Shown piece after piece: positions 27,236-42,298 of a DNA stretch of 64,000 bases (position 1 is the first letter of the stretch; the number at the start of each line of letters is the position of its first letter). The notes under the pieces are model-generated. The model saw nothing but the letters and a program-made list of their open reading frames with translations. It searched no databases and was not told the origin of the DNA. This DNA comes from Hyphomicrobiales bacterium (GTDB lineage: Bacteria > Pseudomonadota > Alphaproteobacteria > Rhizobiales > Xanthobacteraceae), in assembly GCA_017305535.1 (NCBI GenBank), contig JAFKKN010000009.1:1-64000 (forward strand). The letters are read 5' to 3'. Made by a program: the position numbers and the translations under genes.

Positions 27236-28183
27236 ATGGCTGATGTTGGTGCGACCACAGCAGAGAAACCGAAGAAGCCGAAACAGGGCCGCAGCCCTGC
27301 TTATCCGGGCCTTAATATCCAGCAGGCACTAGTGAAGGCCAAGGCCCTCTATGATGCCGAGGGAAAGTACGCCGCGCCAATGCCATCAGCGTTCGCGGCA
27401 TGGGGTTATGGTGCCAAGAGTAGTGGTGGCCGAGAAACACGCGCCGCGCTGAAGTATTTTGGTATTATTACTGTCGAGGGGGACAACGATTCCGGGAAGG
27501 TGAAGCTGACTGAGAAGGCGCTACGGGTCCTTTTGGACGAGCGCGAGGATCAGTCAGAGAAGCAGGCGCTGATTCGAGAACTGGCCCTGACTCCAGCCAT
27601 TCATAAGCTACTGGTCGACAAGTTCCCCGAAGGCATCAAGTCCGACGCCACCGTTGAGCATTTCCTAGTGTTCGACGAAGGGTACAATAAATCAGCCGCT
27701 GGTGAGGTCGTAACGGAATTTAAGGCAACTGCGGACTTTGCGGGCCTCTACAAGCCTGTTACAATCGTAGACATAAAGTCAGGGCAGTCTCAAGAAGTCG
27801 TCATCCCGGACCCCGCGAAAGAGCCTGCAAAAGTGGGAGACCTTGTGCAGGTCGAGATCAATGGGGCTTTTCAGTTGGAGAAGCCTAAGCGTGTTCGCGC
27901 GATTCAGGACTACGACGGCAAACCTTGGGTGTTCGTTGACGACCACGAAGCAGGCGTTCCGATGGAACAAGTGACAGTCATTGAGCAAGGCAGCGGCGCG
28001 GGCGCGAAGCAATTAGAGGTCCCACGGCTAGCTCTAGAGCCGCCGCCGGGAGATTGGCGAGAAGAGCGCCTGCTGGATGAGGCCGGCGAGGAAATCTTCG
28101 TCCGCTACAAGGGTGAGCCCTCGAAAGAGCGCTACGAGTTCATTCGGGATTATCTGGACTTCAAGGTGAAGCGGATGAAATGA
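27236..28183 (+). CDS. Passenger protein of the IS1-like element, unknown, winged-helix-like N-terminus
   Basis: 315 residues. A Lys/Pro-rich leader (about 10-22) is followed by a segment resembling a winged-helix DNA-binding domain (GLNIQQALVKAKALYDAEGK, later GRETRAALKYFGIITVEG and KVKLTEKALRVLLDERE). The middle is Pro/Val/Lys rich, and a conserved-looking C-terminal motif covers the last 40 residues (EERLLDEAGEEIFVRYKG, YEFIRDYLDFKVKRMK). I recognise no named family. The start ATG has GAGGAG seven bases upstream; an upstream ATG at 27209 lacks this. A perfect hairpin follows. Apparently intact, so probably expressed; a role in regulating the element is conceivable but only a guess. Confidence 0.7.
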   Translation: MADVGATTAEKPKKPKQGRSPAYPGLNIQQALVKAKALYDAEGKYAAPMPSAFAAWGYGAKSSGGRETRAALKYFGIITVEGDNDSGKVKLTEKALRVLLDEREDQSEKQALIRELALTPAIHKLLVDKFPEGIKSDATVEHFLVFDEGYNKSAAGEVVTEFKATADFAGLYKPVTIVDIKSGQSQEVVIPDPAKEPAKVGDLVQVEINGAFQLEKPKRVRAIQDYDGKPWVFVDDHEAGVPMEQVTVIEQGSGAGAKQLEVPRLALEPPPGDWREERLLDEAGEEIFVRYKGEPSKERYEFIRDYLDFKVKRMK

Positions 28184-28184
28184 A

Positions 28185-28210
28185 AGAGGCCGCCCACTGA
28201 GGCGGCCTCT
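28185..28210 (+). terminator. Hairpin terminator of the passenger gene
   Basis: AGAGGCCGCC (28185-28194) pairs perfectly with GGCGGCCTCT (28201-28210) around a six-base loop, immediately after the passenger stop codon. The T run is poor, so termination strength is uncertain. The remaining ~310 bp to the element's right end (28211-28521) hold no supported gene, only GGCCACT repeats and the terminal repeat. Confidence 0.65.
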
Positions 28211-28534
28211 GATATCTGGCGCGATTAGATTAATTGTCTATGCCCTTATGCCAAGAACATGTCCCGCGCCCTCTGCTGCTACTGAGCCAGCCGTCTCTGC
28301 AAATGGTGCATTTCTCTCTTGTGATGCCAAAAGCCAAAGCAAAGGCCGCAACGACTCCGGAACAAATAATCAGCGCCATGGTGCAGTCTCCTTACAGTGA
28401 ACCTGCATCGTCGTTGAGTCGCACTGACTTCCGTCATCACAAAAGTGGTCAGTCCACAAAATCAAATTAGGCCACTATCATTTTCAAAACCGGCCACTGA
28501 GGTCGGAAACAGGCCAGTACCAAATTCTCGAAAA

Positions 28535-28549
28535 GAACATATTGCGAAC
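28535..28549 (+). promoter_or_regulatory. LexA (SOS) box of recA
   Basis: GAACATATTGCGAAC matches the alphaproteobacterial LexA operator GAAC-N7-GAAC exactly. It lies 113 bp ahead of the recA start and only 5 bp beyond the direct repeat that ends the inserted elements. TTGCGA inside the box (28542-28547) with TACGTT 17 bp further (28565-28570) is a plausible promoter core, so LexA would cover the -35. Confidence 0.85.
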
Positions 28550-28661
28550 AAGGAACAAATAGAGTACGTTTATGGCCATCGACGTTAGCGATTCAAGTTT
28601 CTGTTCAGCCGCGTCCGCCTTCGTTGTCCCTCTGGCGAATCCCGTTCATAAGGAGCACCAC

Positions 28662-29750
<1,089 letters not shown>

Positions 29751-29913
29751 GCTTCCGGGACTTGAGTTCGTCGTGACTTGAGTTGCGGCGTGATCCCGAA
29801 GCCTCGGGAATCGGCTTCGGATTCGGTCATGCCTTCGGAAGCGAACGGGCGCTGTGGACGTTGAGTTGCCGACGTCCCCAGTGCCCGTTTGATTTTTGAC
29901 GAAGCCTTGTCGT

Positions 29914-29997
29914 CGTCATTGCGAGGAGCGTTGGCGACGAAGCAATCCAGTCCTTGCTTCTCGGACCCTGGATTGCTGCGTTTTGCTCGCAATGACG
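29914..29997. repeat. Dispersed palindromic repeat between recA and gcvP
   Basis: The outer arms CGTCATTGCGAG and CTCGCAATGACG are perfectly complementary, and inner arms AGCAATCCAG (29941) and CTGGATTGCT (29968) form a second stem. Both genes end here (convergent recA and gcvP), so the structure could end transcription from both sides. It is a different repeat family from the one at 15078. Confidence 0.8.
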
Positions 29998-30010
29998 AAT
30001 ACTTGCGCGG

Positions 30011-32893
<2,883 letters not shown>

Positions 32894-32928
32894 CGCATCA
32901 TCATCCTCATGGCGTTTCCGAGCGAAGC

Positions 32929-32955
32929 ATGTCCTCGGGCTTGCCCCGAGGATGG
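32929..32955. repeat. Small palindromic hairpin between gcvH and gcvP
   Basis: TCCTCGGG-CTTG-CCCCGAGGA folds into a stable stem in the 111-bp gcvH-gcvP gap, with no T run on either strand. It resembles the GC-rich dispersed intergenic hairpins elsewhere in the window and may stabilise the upstream gcvTH message or trim the polycistronic RNA. Confidence 0.45.
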
Positions 32956-33004
32956 AATCCGGTTCGCGTGACGAAAACGCATCAAAACAGAAACTCTCAG
33001 CGTG

Positions 33005-33370
33005 TTACGCGGTGTGCTTCTCGTAGGCGTCCGCATCCATCATGCCGTCGAGTTCGCTCTTGTCGGCGATCTTGACCTTGAACAGCCACGCTTTGTCGGC
33101 GGCGTCGGAATTCACCAGCGTCGGATCGCCGGTCACCGCGTCGTTGACCTCGACGACTTCGCCGGTGATCGGCGCATAGACGTCGGACGCCGCCTTGACG
33201 GATTCGACGACGGCGGCGGCTTCGGCCTTCTTCAGCTGGCGGCCGAGTTTCGGCAGCTCGACGAACACCACGTCGCCGAGTTGCGATTGCGCGTAGTCGG
33301 TGATGCCGACGGTGGCGACGTCGCCGTCGATGCGGAGCCATTCATGGTCGGCGGTGTAGAGAACAGGCAT
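33005..33370 (-). CDS. gcvH: Glycine cleavage system H protein
   Basis: 121 residues. The core begins [25 protein letters not shown], and the lipoyl-lysine is about K59 in [19 protein letters not shown]. GcvH shuttles the aminomethyl intermediate among GcvP, GcvT and dihydrolipoamide dehydrogenase. The ATG at 33370 with GAGG upstream is the likely start; an in-frame TTG two codons earlier is less likely. It starts 9 bp after the gcvT stop codon. Confidence 0.96.
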   Translation of the reverse strand: MPVLYTADHEWLRIDGDVATVGITDYAQSQLGDVVFVELPKLGRQLKKAEAAAVVESVKAASDVYAPITGEVVEVNDAVTGDPTLVNSDAADKAWLFKVKIADKSELDGMMDADAYEKHTA

Positions 33371-33379
33371 GGTCAATCC

Positions 33380-34531
33380 TCAACGCTGATAGCTGTGGGG
33401 GACGAAGGGTAAAGTGGTGACAGTCATGGGCAGGCGCTGGCCGCGCACTTCGGCGAACACGCGCGTGCCGGCCGCGCCATGTGAGATCGGCAGATATCCC
33501 ATCGCGATCGGCCCGTTCAGGCTCGGGCCGAAGCCGCCGGAGGTGACGCTGCCGATCGCCTCGCGGGCTTCCGCGTCGGCGTAGAGTGCCGCGCCGTCGC
33601 GCACCGGCGCGCGGCCGTCGGGCCGCAGGCCGACGCGCTTGCGCGCGGTGCCGCCGTCGATCTGCGACAGAATAGTCGTCGCGCTGGGAAAGCCGCCGGC
33701 GCGCGAGCCACCGTTGCGGCGGCTCTTCTGGATCGACCACACCAGATCGCCTTCAACAGGCGTGGTCGTGGTGTCGATGTCGTGGCCATAGAGGCAAAGC
33801 CCGGCTTCGAGCCGCAGGCTGTCGCGGGCACCAAGGCCGATCGGGGCCACCGCCGCATCGGCCAGCAGCGCATTGGCGAATGCTTCGGCGTCAGCCGCTG
33901 GCACCGAAATCTCGAACCCGTCCTCACCGGTATAGCCGGAGCGCGAGACGAAGCAGTCGAGCCCCATCACCTTGCGGGGGCCGGCATCCATAAAGCGCAT
34001 CTGCGCGACGCCGGGGCTCAGCTTGTCCAGCACCGCGACGGCCTTCGGGCCCTGCAGCGCCAGCAGGGCGCGATCCGCCAGCACCTCGATGACACAGTCG
34101 CTGGACAACTCCTTGCGCAGCAAGGCCTCGTCCTCGGCCTTGCACGCCGCGTTGACGACCAGGAACAGGTGGTCGCCGAAATTCGCCACCATCAGGTCGT
34201 CGAGAATGCCGCCGGCGGCATTGGTGAACTGGGCATAGCGCTGGCGGCCTTGCGGAACCGCGACGATGTCCTGCGGCACCAGCCGCTCCAGGGCGAGGGC
34301 GGCGTCTTCGACCTTGCCGGACTTCGGCCGCAGTACGATCTGGCCCATGTGGGAGACGTCGAACAGCCCGGCGCTGGCGCGGGTGTGCAGGTGCTCCTTG
34401 AGCACGCCCATCGGGTATTGCACCGGCATGTCATAGCCGGCGAAGGGCACCATCTTGCCGCCGCGCGCCAGATGCAGCGCGTGCAGCGGAGTTCGGTTCA
34501 AGGGGGGAGACGCGGTATCGTGGCCGTCCAT
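33380..34531 (-). CDS. gcvT: Aminomethyltransferase (glycine cleavage T protein)
   Basis: About 383 residues. Family landmarks are TPLHALHLARGGKMVPFAGYDMP at the start, GLFDVSHMGQI, and the tetrahydrofolate-site region SRSGYTGEDGFEISVP. The C-terminal barrel includes GYLPISHGAAGTRVFAEVRG. It transfers the methylene group to tetrahydrofolate and releases ammonia. The start at 34531 is supported by GAGGAG upstream. First gene of the operon, directly behind a tandem glycine riboswitch. Confidence 0.96.
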   Translation of the reverse strand: MDGHDTASPPLNRTPLHALHLARGGKMVPFAGYDMPVQYPMGVLKEHLHTRASAGLFDVSHMGQIVLRPKSGKVEDAALALERLVPQDIVAVPQGRQRYAQFTNAAGGILDDLMVANFGDHLFLVVNAACKAEDEALLRKELSSDCVIEVLADRALLALQGPKAVAVLDKLSPGVAQMRFMDAGPRKVMGLDCFVSRSGYTGEDGFEISVPAADAEAFANALLADAAVAPIGLGARDSLRLEAGLCLYGHDIDTTTTPVEGDLVWSIQKSRRNGGSRAGGFPSATTILSQIDGGTARKRVGLRPDGRAPVRDGAALYADAEAREAIGSVTSGGFGPSLNGPIAMGYLPISHGAAGTRVFAEVRGQRLPMTVTTLPFVPHSYQR

Positions 34532-34579
34532 CGCGATAAGGCTCCTCTGGGTTCCGGGGTTCCGGAAGCGCTGTCGAAG

Positions 34580-34765
34580 CCCCATCTGTCGCTGTGCCTG
34601 AGAGTATTATCCCGTCGGCGGACGCTCCCGGCGCAAAGGCCGTCACGTCTCTTTCCAGATGCAGTCCAGATCACACGGTCCTTTTGCCTGAGAGTTTCCT
34701 GGGGCGGTTGCTCCTTCGGCGCCGCCAGCCTTTGAGTCAAAAGCTGCCGGTCTCTCCCGACGTGA
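34580..34765 (-). ncRNA. Tandem glycine riboswitch
   Basis: Two consecutive glycine aptamers on the minus strand. The first runs from GGGAGAGACCGGC through GCCGAAGGAGCAA to AAACTCTCAGGCAAAAGGAC. The second runs from GGAAAGAGACG through GCCGACGGGAT to ACTCTCAGGCACAGCGACAG. The GCCGA..GG and CTCTCAGGCAxAxGGAC signatures occur twice, with the second copy slightly degenerate. It lies about 50 bp before gcvT and should raise gcvTHP expression when glycine is abundant. Confidence 0.92.
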
Positions 34766-34981
34766 TCGGTCGTCAGGGGAACACCCAAAACACGGCTTCC
34801 CTAAGGCTGTCAACTCGGGCGCGGAGGCTATCAACGGGGTTATCGCCGGGCTTGATGGCGCGGCCGCAACCCTCTGATCGGGAGCCCATTTTCTGGACAG
34901 CGCCAATCCCGCCGTCTAAAAGCGGGGCGCTGGTGGAAAGCTGGCGCGGCATCCGGAAAGCGAAAGCGCGATAGGTCCAAG

Positions 34982-37663
<2,682 letters not shown>

Positions 37664-37714
37664 TCCTGGAATGAAAGCGTCCCGGACGTATGCCGCCGGG
37701 ACGCTCGGTTGTTG

Positions 37715-38545
37715 TCACCGCGACAGGAACGCCGGCACCGTCATCGAGCGCAGAATGTCGCGCGTGACGCCGCCGAGCACGAATTCGCGCAAGCGCGAAT
37801 GGCCGTAGCCGCCCATCACGATCAGGTCCGCCGACTTGTCGGCGGCGTGCGACAGGATCACATCGGCGATGCTGCGATCCGGCGCTGATGTCGTTTCGAT
37901 TTCGACCTGCACATCGTGCCGCGCCAGATGATTGGCAATCTCCATACCGCGGATTTCGCGATGCGAGGTATCGTCCTTGCTCCGCGTGACATTGAGAATC
38001 TCGACGGTGCCCGCGCGTTTCAGGAACGGCAGTGCGTCGTTCACCGCTCGCGCGGCAGGCGCGCCGCCGTCCCAGCAGCACAGCACCCGCTCGAGTTTCA
38101 ATTCTTCGGACTGGATATAGGGGACGACAATCGCCGGCCGCCCGGTGTTGAACAGCGCGGCCTCGATGATCAGGCCGTTGTCGGGGCCCTCGTCGTCGGT
38201 CTGGCGCAGGATGCTGAGATCGTAATGCCGTGCGAAGGTGGCGAAGGTCTCCGCCGTGCCGAAACCGGTATCGAGCACCAGGTGATCCGAGATGGAGATT
38301 CCGTTACGTCCGGCGAGGGCATGAAAGCGCGTCAGCGCGGTACGCGCCGCCTGTTCGCTCTGGGCGAGAATTTCCGCGATCACGCTGCCGGGAACGCCGG
38401 CCATGCCGTAATCGGGCATACCGGCCAGATTGCCGTAGGCCACGCCGGCGAGATGGGCGTTGAAAGTCTCGGCGACGGAGACGGCGAAGTTGAGGGCCTG
38501 ATCGTGCGACTTATCATGCTCGAGTTTGACGATAAGGTCTTTCAT
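37715..38545 (-). CDS. Universal stress protein, two Usp domains
   Basis: 276 residues with two UspA-like folds in tandem. The second has the nucleotide-loop signature IVMGGYGHSRLREFVLGGVTR (split: MGGYGHSR at about 245-252), which suggests ATP binding. The first domain is more divergent, with MPDYGMAGVPG in place of a clear loop. Roles in the family include stress survival and signalling. The start at 38545 has GAGGAG upstream; an upstream extension to 38614 is basic and unlikely. Divergent from the antiporter gene across a 254-bp gap. Confidence 0.87.
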   Translation of the reverse strand: MKDLIVKLEHDKSHDQALNFAVSVAETFNAHLAGVAYGNLAGMPDYGMAGVPGSVIAEILAQSEQAARTALTRFHALAGRNGISISDHLVLDTGFGTAETFATFARHYDLSILRQTDDEGPDNGLIIEAALFNTGRPAIVVPYIQSEELKLERVLCCWDGGAPAARAVNDALPFLKRAGTVEILNVTRSKDDTSHREIRGMEIANHLARHDVQVEIETTSAPDRSIADVILSHAADKSADLIVMGGYGHSRLREFVLGGVTRDILRSMTVPAFLSR

Positions 38546-38799
38546 GGCTGACACTCCTCGATGACGGTGACACAGCTTAACGTGGCGTCGCGAAGCCAAT
38601 TTGCGACTCCGCAATCATTGGCAGGATTTCCGGAGCGGGCGGCATCGGCGCGCATCCGCGCCGACGGTGGGATCGGAGCGATATCGGCTTCACAATTTCG
38701 TGGGTGTGTAACGATCTCATGACGCCTTGGTGCCGTGGTGCGGCGATGAGTAGCCAAATGCCCGCTGGCATCTCGCTCGCATCCGCAGCAAAATGCCCC

Positions 38800-40545
38800 A
38801 TGCATCACAATACCCCATTGATTTCCACGGTCGTGGTCGGCCTCGTGCTTGCCTTTGTTTTTGGCGCCCTGGTTCAGCGCGTCCGGGTCTCGCCGCTGGT
38901 GGGTTATCTGCTGGCTGGCGTGGTGATGGGTCCGTTCACGCCCGGCTTCGTCGCCAATCAATCGATTGCCAACGAACTCGCCGAAATCGGCATCATCCTG
39001 CTGATGTTCGGCGTCGGTCTGCATTTTTCGTTGAAGGACCTGTGGTCGGTGCGGGCCATCGCGGTGCCCGGCGCCGTGGTGCAGATCTCCGCCGCCACCG
39101 TGATGGGCTGGGCATTGGGCTGGACGCTCGGCTGGAGCACCGGCAAGGGCATCATGTTTGGGCTCGCGCTCTCCACCGCGTCCACCGTGGTGCTGCTGCG
39201 GGCGATGCAGGAGCGGCGGCTGATCGATACCGAGCGCGGCCGCATCGCGGTCGGCTGGCTGATCGTCGAGGACGTCGCCATGGTGCTGACGCTGGTGCTG
39301 CTGCCGGCGCTGGCGGGCCTGATGAGCGAGAACACCACGGGCAGCTTCGATCTGTCGGCGCTGACGTGGCCGATTGCCATCACGCTGGGCAAGGTTGCGG
39401 CCTTCGTCGTGTTCATGCTGGTGGTTGGCCGGCGGGTGATCCCGTGGATTTTGCACTATGTCGCGCATACCGGTTCGCGCGAACTGTTCCGGTTGGCGGT
39501 GTTCGCGATTTCGCTCGGCGTTGCCTTCGGCGCGGCGATTCTGTTCGACGTGTCGTTCGCGCTTGGTGCGTTCTTCGCCGGCATGATCCTCAGTGAATCC
39601 GAGCTGAGCCAGCGTGCCGCCAACGAGACTCTGCCGCTGCGCGATGCGTTCGCGGTGCTGTTCTTCGTCTCGGTCGGCATGCTGTTCGATCCCGCCATCA
39701 TCGTGAAGGAGCCGCTGCCGCTGCTGGCGACGCTGTTCATCATTCTGTTCGGCAAGTCGCTGGCGGCGTTTGCCATTGTCCGGCTGTTCGGGCATCCGAC
39801 CTCGACCGCGTTGACGATTTCCGCGAGTCTCGCGCAGATCGGCGAATTCTCCTTCATTCTCGTGACGCTCGGCGTCAGCCTCTCATTGATGACCGACCGC
39901 GGCCGCGATCTGGTGCTGGCGGGTGCGATCATCTCGATCATGCTCAACCCGTTATGGTTCGCGCTGCTGGATCGGTTTCTGGCGAAACGAGAGGCCGCCG
40001 TATCGACGGCAGAAGGAGGCGTCGCGGAGCCCGCCGTCGCTGACGAGGGCAGCGCCACACGCGAACCGCTGCCGGTGTCGCCGCTGACCGATCATGTGGT
40101 GCTGGTCGGGCATGGCCGCGTCGGCAGCGTGGTCAGCGCGGCGTTGCAACAGGCCGGCACGCCGCTCCTCGTGATCGAGGATAATCCCGGCATCATCGAG
40201 CGGTTGCGGGAGCAGGGAATCGAGATCATCAGCGGCAACGCCGCTGCGCCCGACATGCTGCAGGCCGCCAATGTCGGCGCTGCGCGCGGTCTTCTGGTGG
40301 CGATCCCTGATGCATTCGAAGGTGGTCAGATCGTCGCCAAGGCGCGTGGCATCAGCGCGAGCCTGCCGATTATCGCGCGCGCCCACTCCGAGGAAGAGAT
40401 CGCGCACCTCAAGCACCACGGCGCAACCTCGGTGATCATGGGAGAGCAGGAAATCGCCAAGGCGATGCTGGCGCAAATCGCCGGAGGCATGGCGGCCGCG
40501 TTTCAGCCGAAACCGGCGGAAGGCAGCACGCCGTCGGCGGCGTGA
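38800..40545 (+). CDS. CPA2-family cation:proton antiporter, YbaL/Kef-like, with RCK domain
   Basis: About 581 residues. The N-terminal membrane part has roughly 12 helices (HNTPLISTVVVGLVLAFVFG onward, GIILLMFGVGLHFSLKDLW, STASTVVLLRAMQERRL, SFALGAFFAGMILSESELS). A C-terminal cytosolic TrkA-N/RCK nucleotide-binding domain follows, with Rossmann loop VLVGHGRVGSVVSAAL and acidic strand end VIEDNP. Similar proteins move K+ or Na+ against H+ under nucleotide control. The start at 38800 (MHHNTPLIST) matches relatives as I recall them; in-frame ATGs at 38746 and 38758 are alternatives. Confidence 0.88.
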   Translation: MHHNTPLISTVVVGLVLAFVFGALVQRVRVSPLVGYLLAGVVMGPFTPGFVANQSIANELAEIGIILLMFGVGLHFSLKDLWSVRAIAVPGAVVQISAATVMGWALGWTLGWSTGKGIMFGLALSTASTVVLLRAMQERRLIDTERGRIAVGWLIVEDVAMVLTLVLLPALAGLMSENTTGSFDLSALTWPIAITLGKVAAFVVFMLVVGRRVIPWILHYVAHTGSRELFRLAVFAISLGVAFGAAILFDVSFALGAFFAGMILSESELSQRAANETLPLRDAFAVLFFVSVGMLFDPAIIVKEPLPLLATLFIILFGKSLAAFAIVRLFGHPTSTALTISASLAQIGEFSFILVTLGVSLSLMTDRGRDLVLAGAIISIMLNPLWFALLDRFLAKREAAVSTAEGGVAEPAVADEGSATREPLPVSPLTDHVVLVGHGRVGSVVSAALQQAGTPLLVIEDNPGIIERLREQGIEIISGNAAAPDMLQAANVGAARGLLVAIPDAFEGGQIVAKARGISASLPIIARAHSEEEIAHLKHHGATSVIMGEQEIAKAMLAQIAGGMAAAFQPKPAEGSTPSAA

Positions 40546-40548
40546 GCG

Positions 40549-40986
40549 TCAAGCCGATGGTGAGACATCACCGCCGAGCAATTCTCGCGTCGCGGCCGGG
40601 ATCGGCACCGGGCGATGCGTGCTCTGGTCGGTGTTGACCCAGACGATCTCTCCGGTCGCCAGAAGTTCGTCGCTACCTTTGCGGAAGATCGCGAGCGCGA
40701 ACGTCATGCTGGAGTTGCCAACCTTTGCCACGCGCACGCCGACATCAAGGTCCCAGTCGAAGCGGATCGGGGCCCTGTACTCAACCACTGCCTTGACGAC
40801 ATGGAAATCGACGCCGGACTTCTGCGCGTCGGCATACTGATCGTAACCCAGCGCGCGGAAGAATTCGGTGATCGCGGTATCGTAATAGGTGAGGTAGTGC
40901 GCGTTGAACAGCACGCCCTGACCGTCGATCTCGGAATAGCGCACCCGGAACGGATGGAAGAAACGAAACTGGTCGCGTGTCGTCAT
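40549..40986 (-). CDS. YbgC/4HBT-type acyl-CoA thioesterase
   Basis: 145 residues of one hotdog domain in the 4-hydroxybenzoyl-CoA thioesterase family: FRVRYSEIDGQGVLFNAHYLTYYD holds the catalytic aspartate at D21 (EIDGQG), and RAPIRFDWDLDVGVRV follows. Likely hydrolyses short acyl-CoA or aromatic thioesters. Its stop codon is only three bases from the convergent antiporter gene. Confidence 0.85.
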   Translation of the reverse strand: MTTRDQFRFFHPFRVRYSEIDGQGVLFNAHYLTYYDTAITEFFRALGYDQYADAQKSGVDFHVVKAVVEYRAPIRFDWDLDVGVRVAKVGNSSMTFALAIFRKGSDELLATGEIVWVNTDQSTHRPVPIPAATRELLGGDVSPSA

Positions 40987-41025
40987 GGTCGTGCCATTCT
41001 TTGTCTGGTTCGGGATCGCTCATGC

Positions 41026-41060
41026 AAAAGGGTGGCGCGGAGTTTCCGTGCCACCCTTTT
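41026..41060 (-). terminator. Rho-independent terminator of icd
   Basis: AAAAGGGTGGC (41026-41036) pairs with GCCACCCTTTT (41050-41060), giving 11 bp plus a short inner CGG/CCG extension. On the minus strand the stem ends in a run of four T residues followed by GC. It lies about 20 bp beyond the icd stop codon. Confidence 0.8.
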
Positions 41061-41080
41061 GTCGTGAAGAACTGCGGCCG

Positions 41081-42298
41081 TTATGCCGGCGTCATCGCGG
41101 CAGTGAGGTTCGCCGCCACCTTGTCGAGAAAGCCGGTGGTGGAGAGCCAGCGCTGATCGGCGCCGACCAAGAGCGCGAGGTCCTTGGTCATGAAGCCGGA
41201 TTCGACCGTCTCGACACAGACCCGCTCCAGCGTCTTGGCGAACTTTGCAAGTTCTTCGTTGTTGTCGAGCTTGGCGCGATGGGAGAGACCCTGCGTCCAG
41301 GCGAAGATCGAGGCGATGGAATTGGTCGAGGTTTCCTTGCCTTTCTGATGCTCGCGATAGTGGCGCGTCACGGTGCCGTGGGCGGCTTCGGCCTCCACCG
41401 TCTTGCCGTCCGGCGTCAGCAGCACCGAGGTCATCAGGCCAAGCGAGCCGTAGCCCTGCGCCACGGTGTCGGACTGCACGTCACCGTCGTAGTTCTTGCA
41501 CGCCCAAACGTAGCCGCCCGACCACTTTAGCGCCGAGGCCACCATGTCGTCGATCAGGCGATGCTCATAGGTCAGGCCCTTGGCCTCGAAATCCTTCTTG
41601 AACTCGGCGTCGTAAAGCTCCTGGAAGATGTCCTTGAAGCGGCCGTCATAGACTTTGAGGATAGTGTTCTTGGTCGAGAGATAAACCGGATAGCCGCGCG
41701 ACAGGCCGTAGTTGAACGAAGCGCGGGCGAAGTCGCGGATGGAATCGTCCAAATTATACATTCCCATGGCGACTCCAGCGCCGGGGGATTGGAAGACTTC
41801 GCGCTCGATCACGCTGCCGTCCTCGCCGACGAACTTCATCGTCAGCACGCCCTTGCCGGGAAACTTGAAGTCGGTGGCGCGATACTGGTCGCCAAAGGCG
41901 TGGCGGCCGATGATGATCGGTTTCGACCAGCCGGGCACCAGGCGCGGCACGTTCTTGCAGATGATCGGCTCGCGGAAGATCACGCCGCCGAGAATGTTGC
42001 GGATGGTGCCGTTCGGCGACTTCCACATCTGCTTGAGGTTGAATTCCTTCACCCGCGCTTCGTCCGGGGTGATGGTGGCGCATTTGACGCCGACGCCGTG
42101 CTTCTTGATGGCATTGGCGGCATCGATGGTGACCTGATCGTTGGTCTTGTCGCGGTATTCGATGCCGAGGTCGTAGTATTCAAGGTTCACATCGAGGAAG
42201 GGGTGGATCAGCTTGTCCTTGATGTATTGCCAGATGATCCGGGTCATCTCGTCGCCGTCGAGTTCGACGACGGGGTTGGTCACCTTGATTTTCGCCAT
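41081..42298 (-). CDS. icd: NADP-dependent isocitrate dehydrogenase, dimeric type
   Basis: 405 residues, of the eukaryote-like homodimeric class II type found in alphaproteobacteria. Landmarks are [16 protein letters not shown] at the N-terminus, the substrate-phosphorylation-loop equivalent [20 protein letters not shown], and the metal/NADP region [20 protein letters not shown] followed by [17 protein letters not shown]. It converts isocitrate to 2-oxoglutarate, the signal read by PII. Monocistronic. Confidence 0.96.
   Translation of the reverse strand: MAKIKVTNPVVELDGDEMTRIIWQYIKDKLIHPFLDVNLEYYDLGIEYRDKTNDQVTIDAANAIKKHGVGVKCATITPDEARVKEFNLKQMWKSPNGTIRNILGGVIFREPIICKNVPRLVPGWSKPIIIGRHAFGDQYRATDFKFPGKGVLTMKFVGEDGSVIEREVFQSPGAGVAMGMYNLDDSIRDFARASFNYGLSRGYPVYLSTKNTILKVYDGRFKDIFQELYDAEFKKDFEAKGLTYEHRLIDDMVASALKWSGGYVWACKNYDGDVQSDTVAQGYGSLGLMTSVLLTPDGKTVEAEAAHGTVTRHYREHQKGKETSTNSIASIFAWTQGLSHRAKLDNNEELAKFAKTLERVCVETVESGFMTKDLALLVGADQRWLSTTGFLDKVAANLTAAMTPA

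Larger units (their letters stand above)
25787..28521 (-). mobile_element. IS1-like insertion element with passenger gene and tRNA-like sequence
   Basis: A 2735-bp element. Terminal inverted repeats are left GGTGCTGGCCT and right (complement) GGTACTGGCCT, 10 of 11 identical and starting GGT as in IS1. The 8-bp direct repeat AAATTCTC flanks it (25779-25786 and 28522-28529). Subterminal GGCCACT pairs occur at both ends. Inside are an IS1-type transposase gene, a tRNA-like sequence and a 315-codon non-transposase gene with its own hairpin terminator. It is much longer than a minimal IS1 (under 1 kb), so it qualifies as a passenger-carrying (transporter) IS candidate. Confidence 0.82.

Noticed and set aside
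28234-28470. 78-codon frame in the right part of the IS1-like element
   Set aside because: No ribosome-binding site, no motif, and it runs into the subterminal repeats; treated as noncoding.
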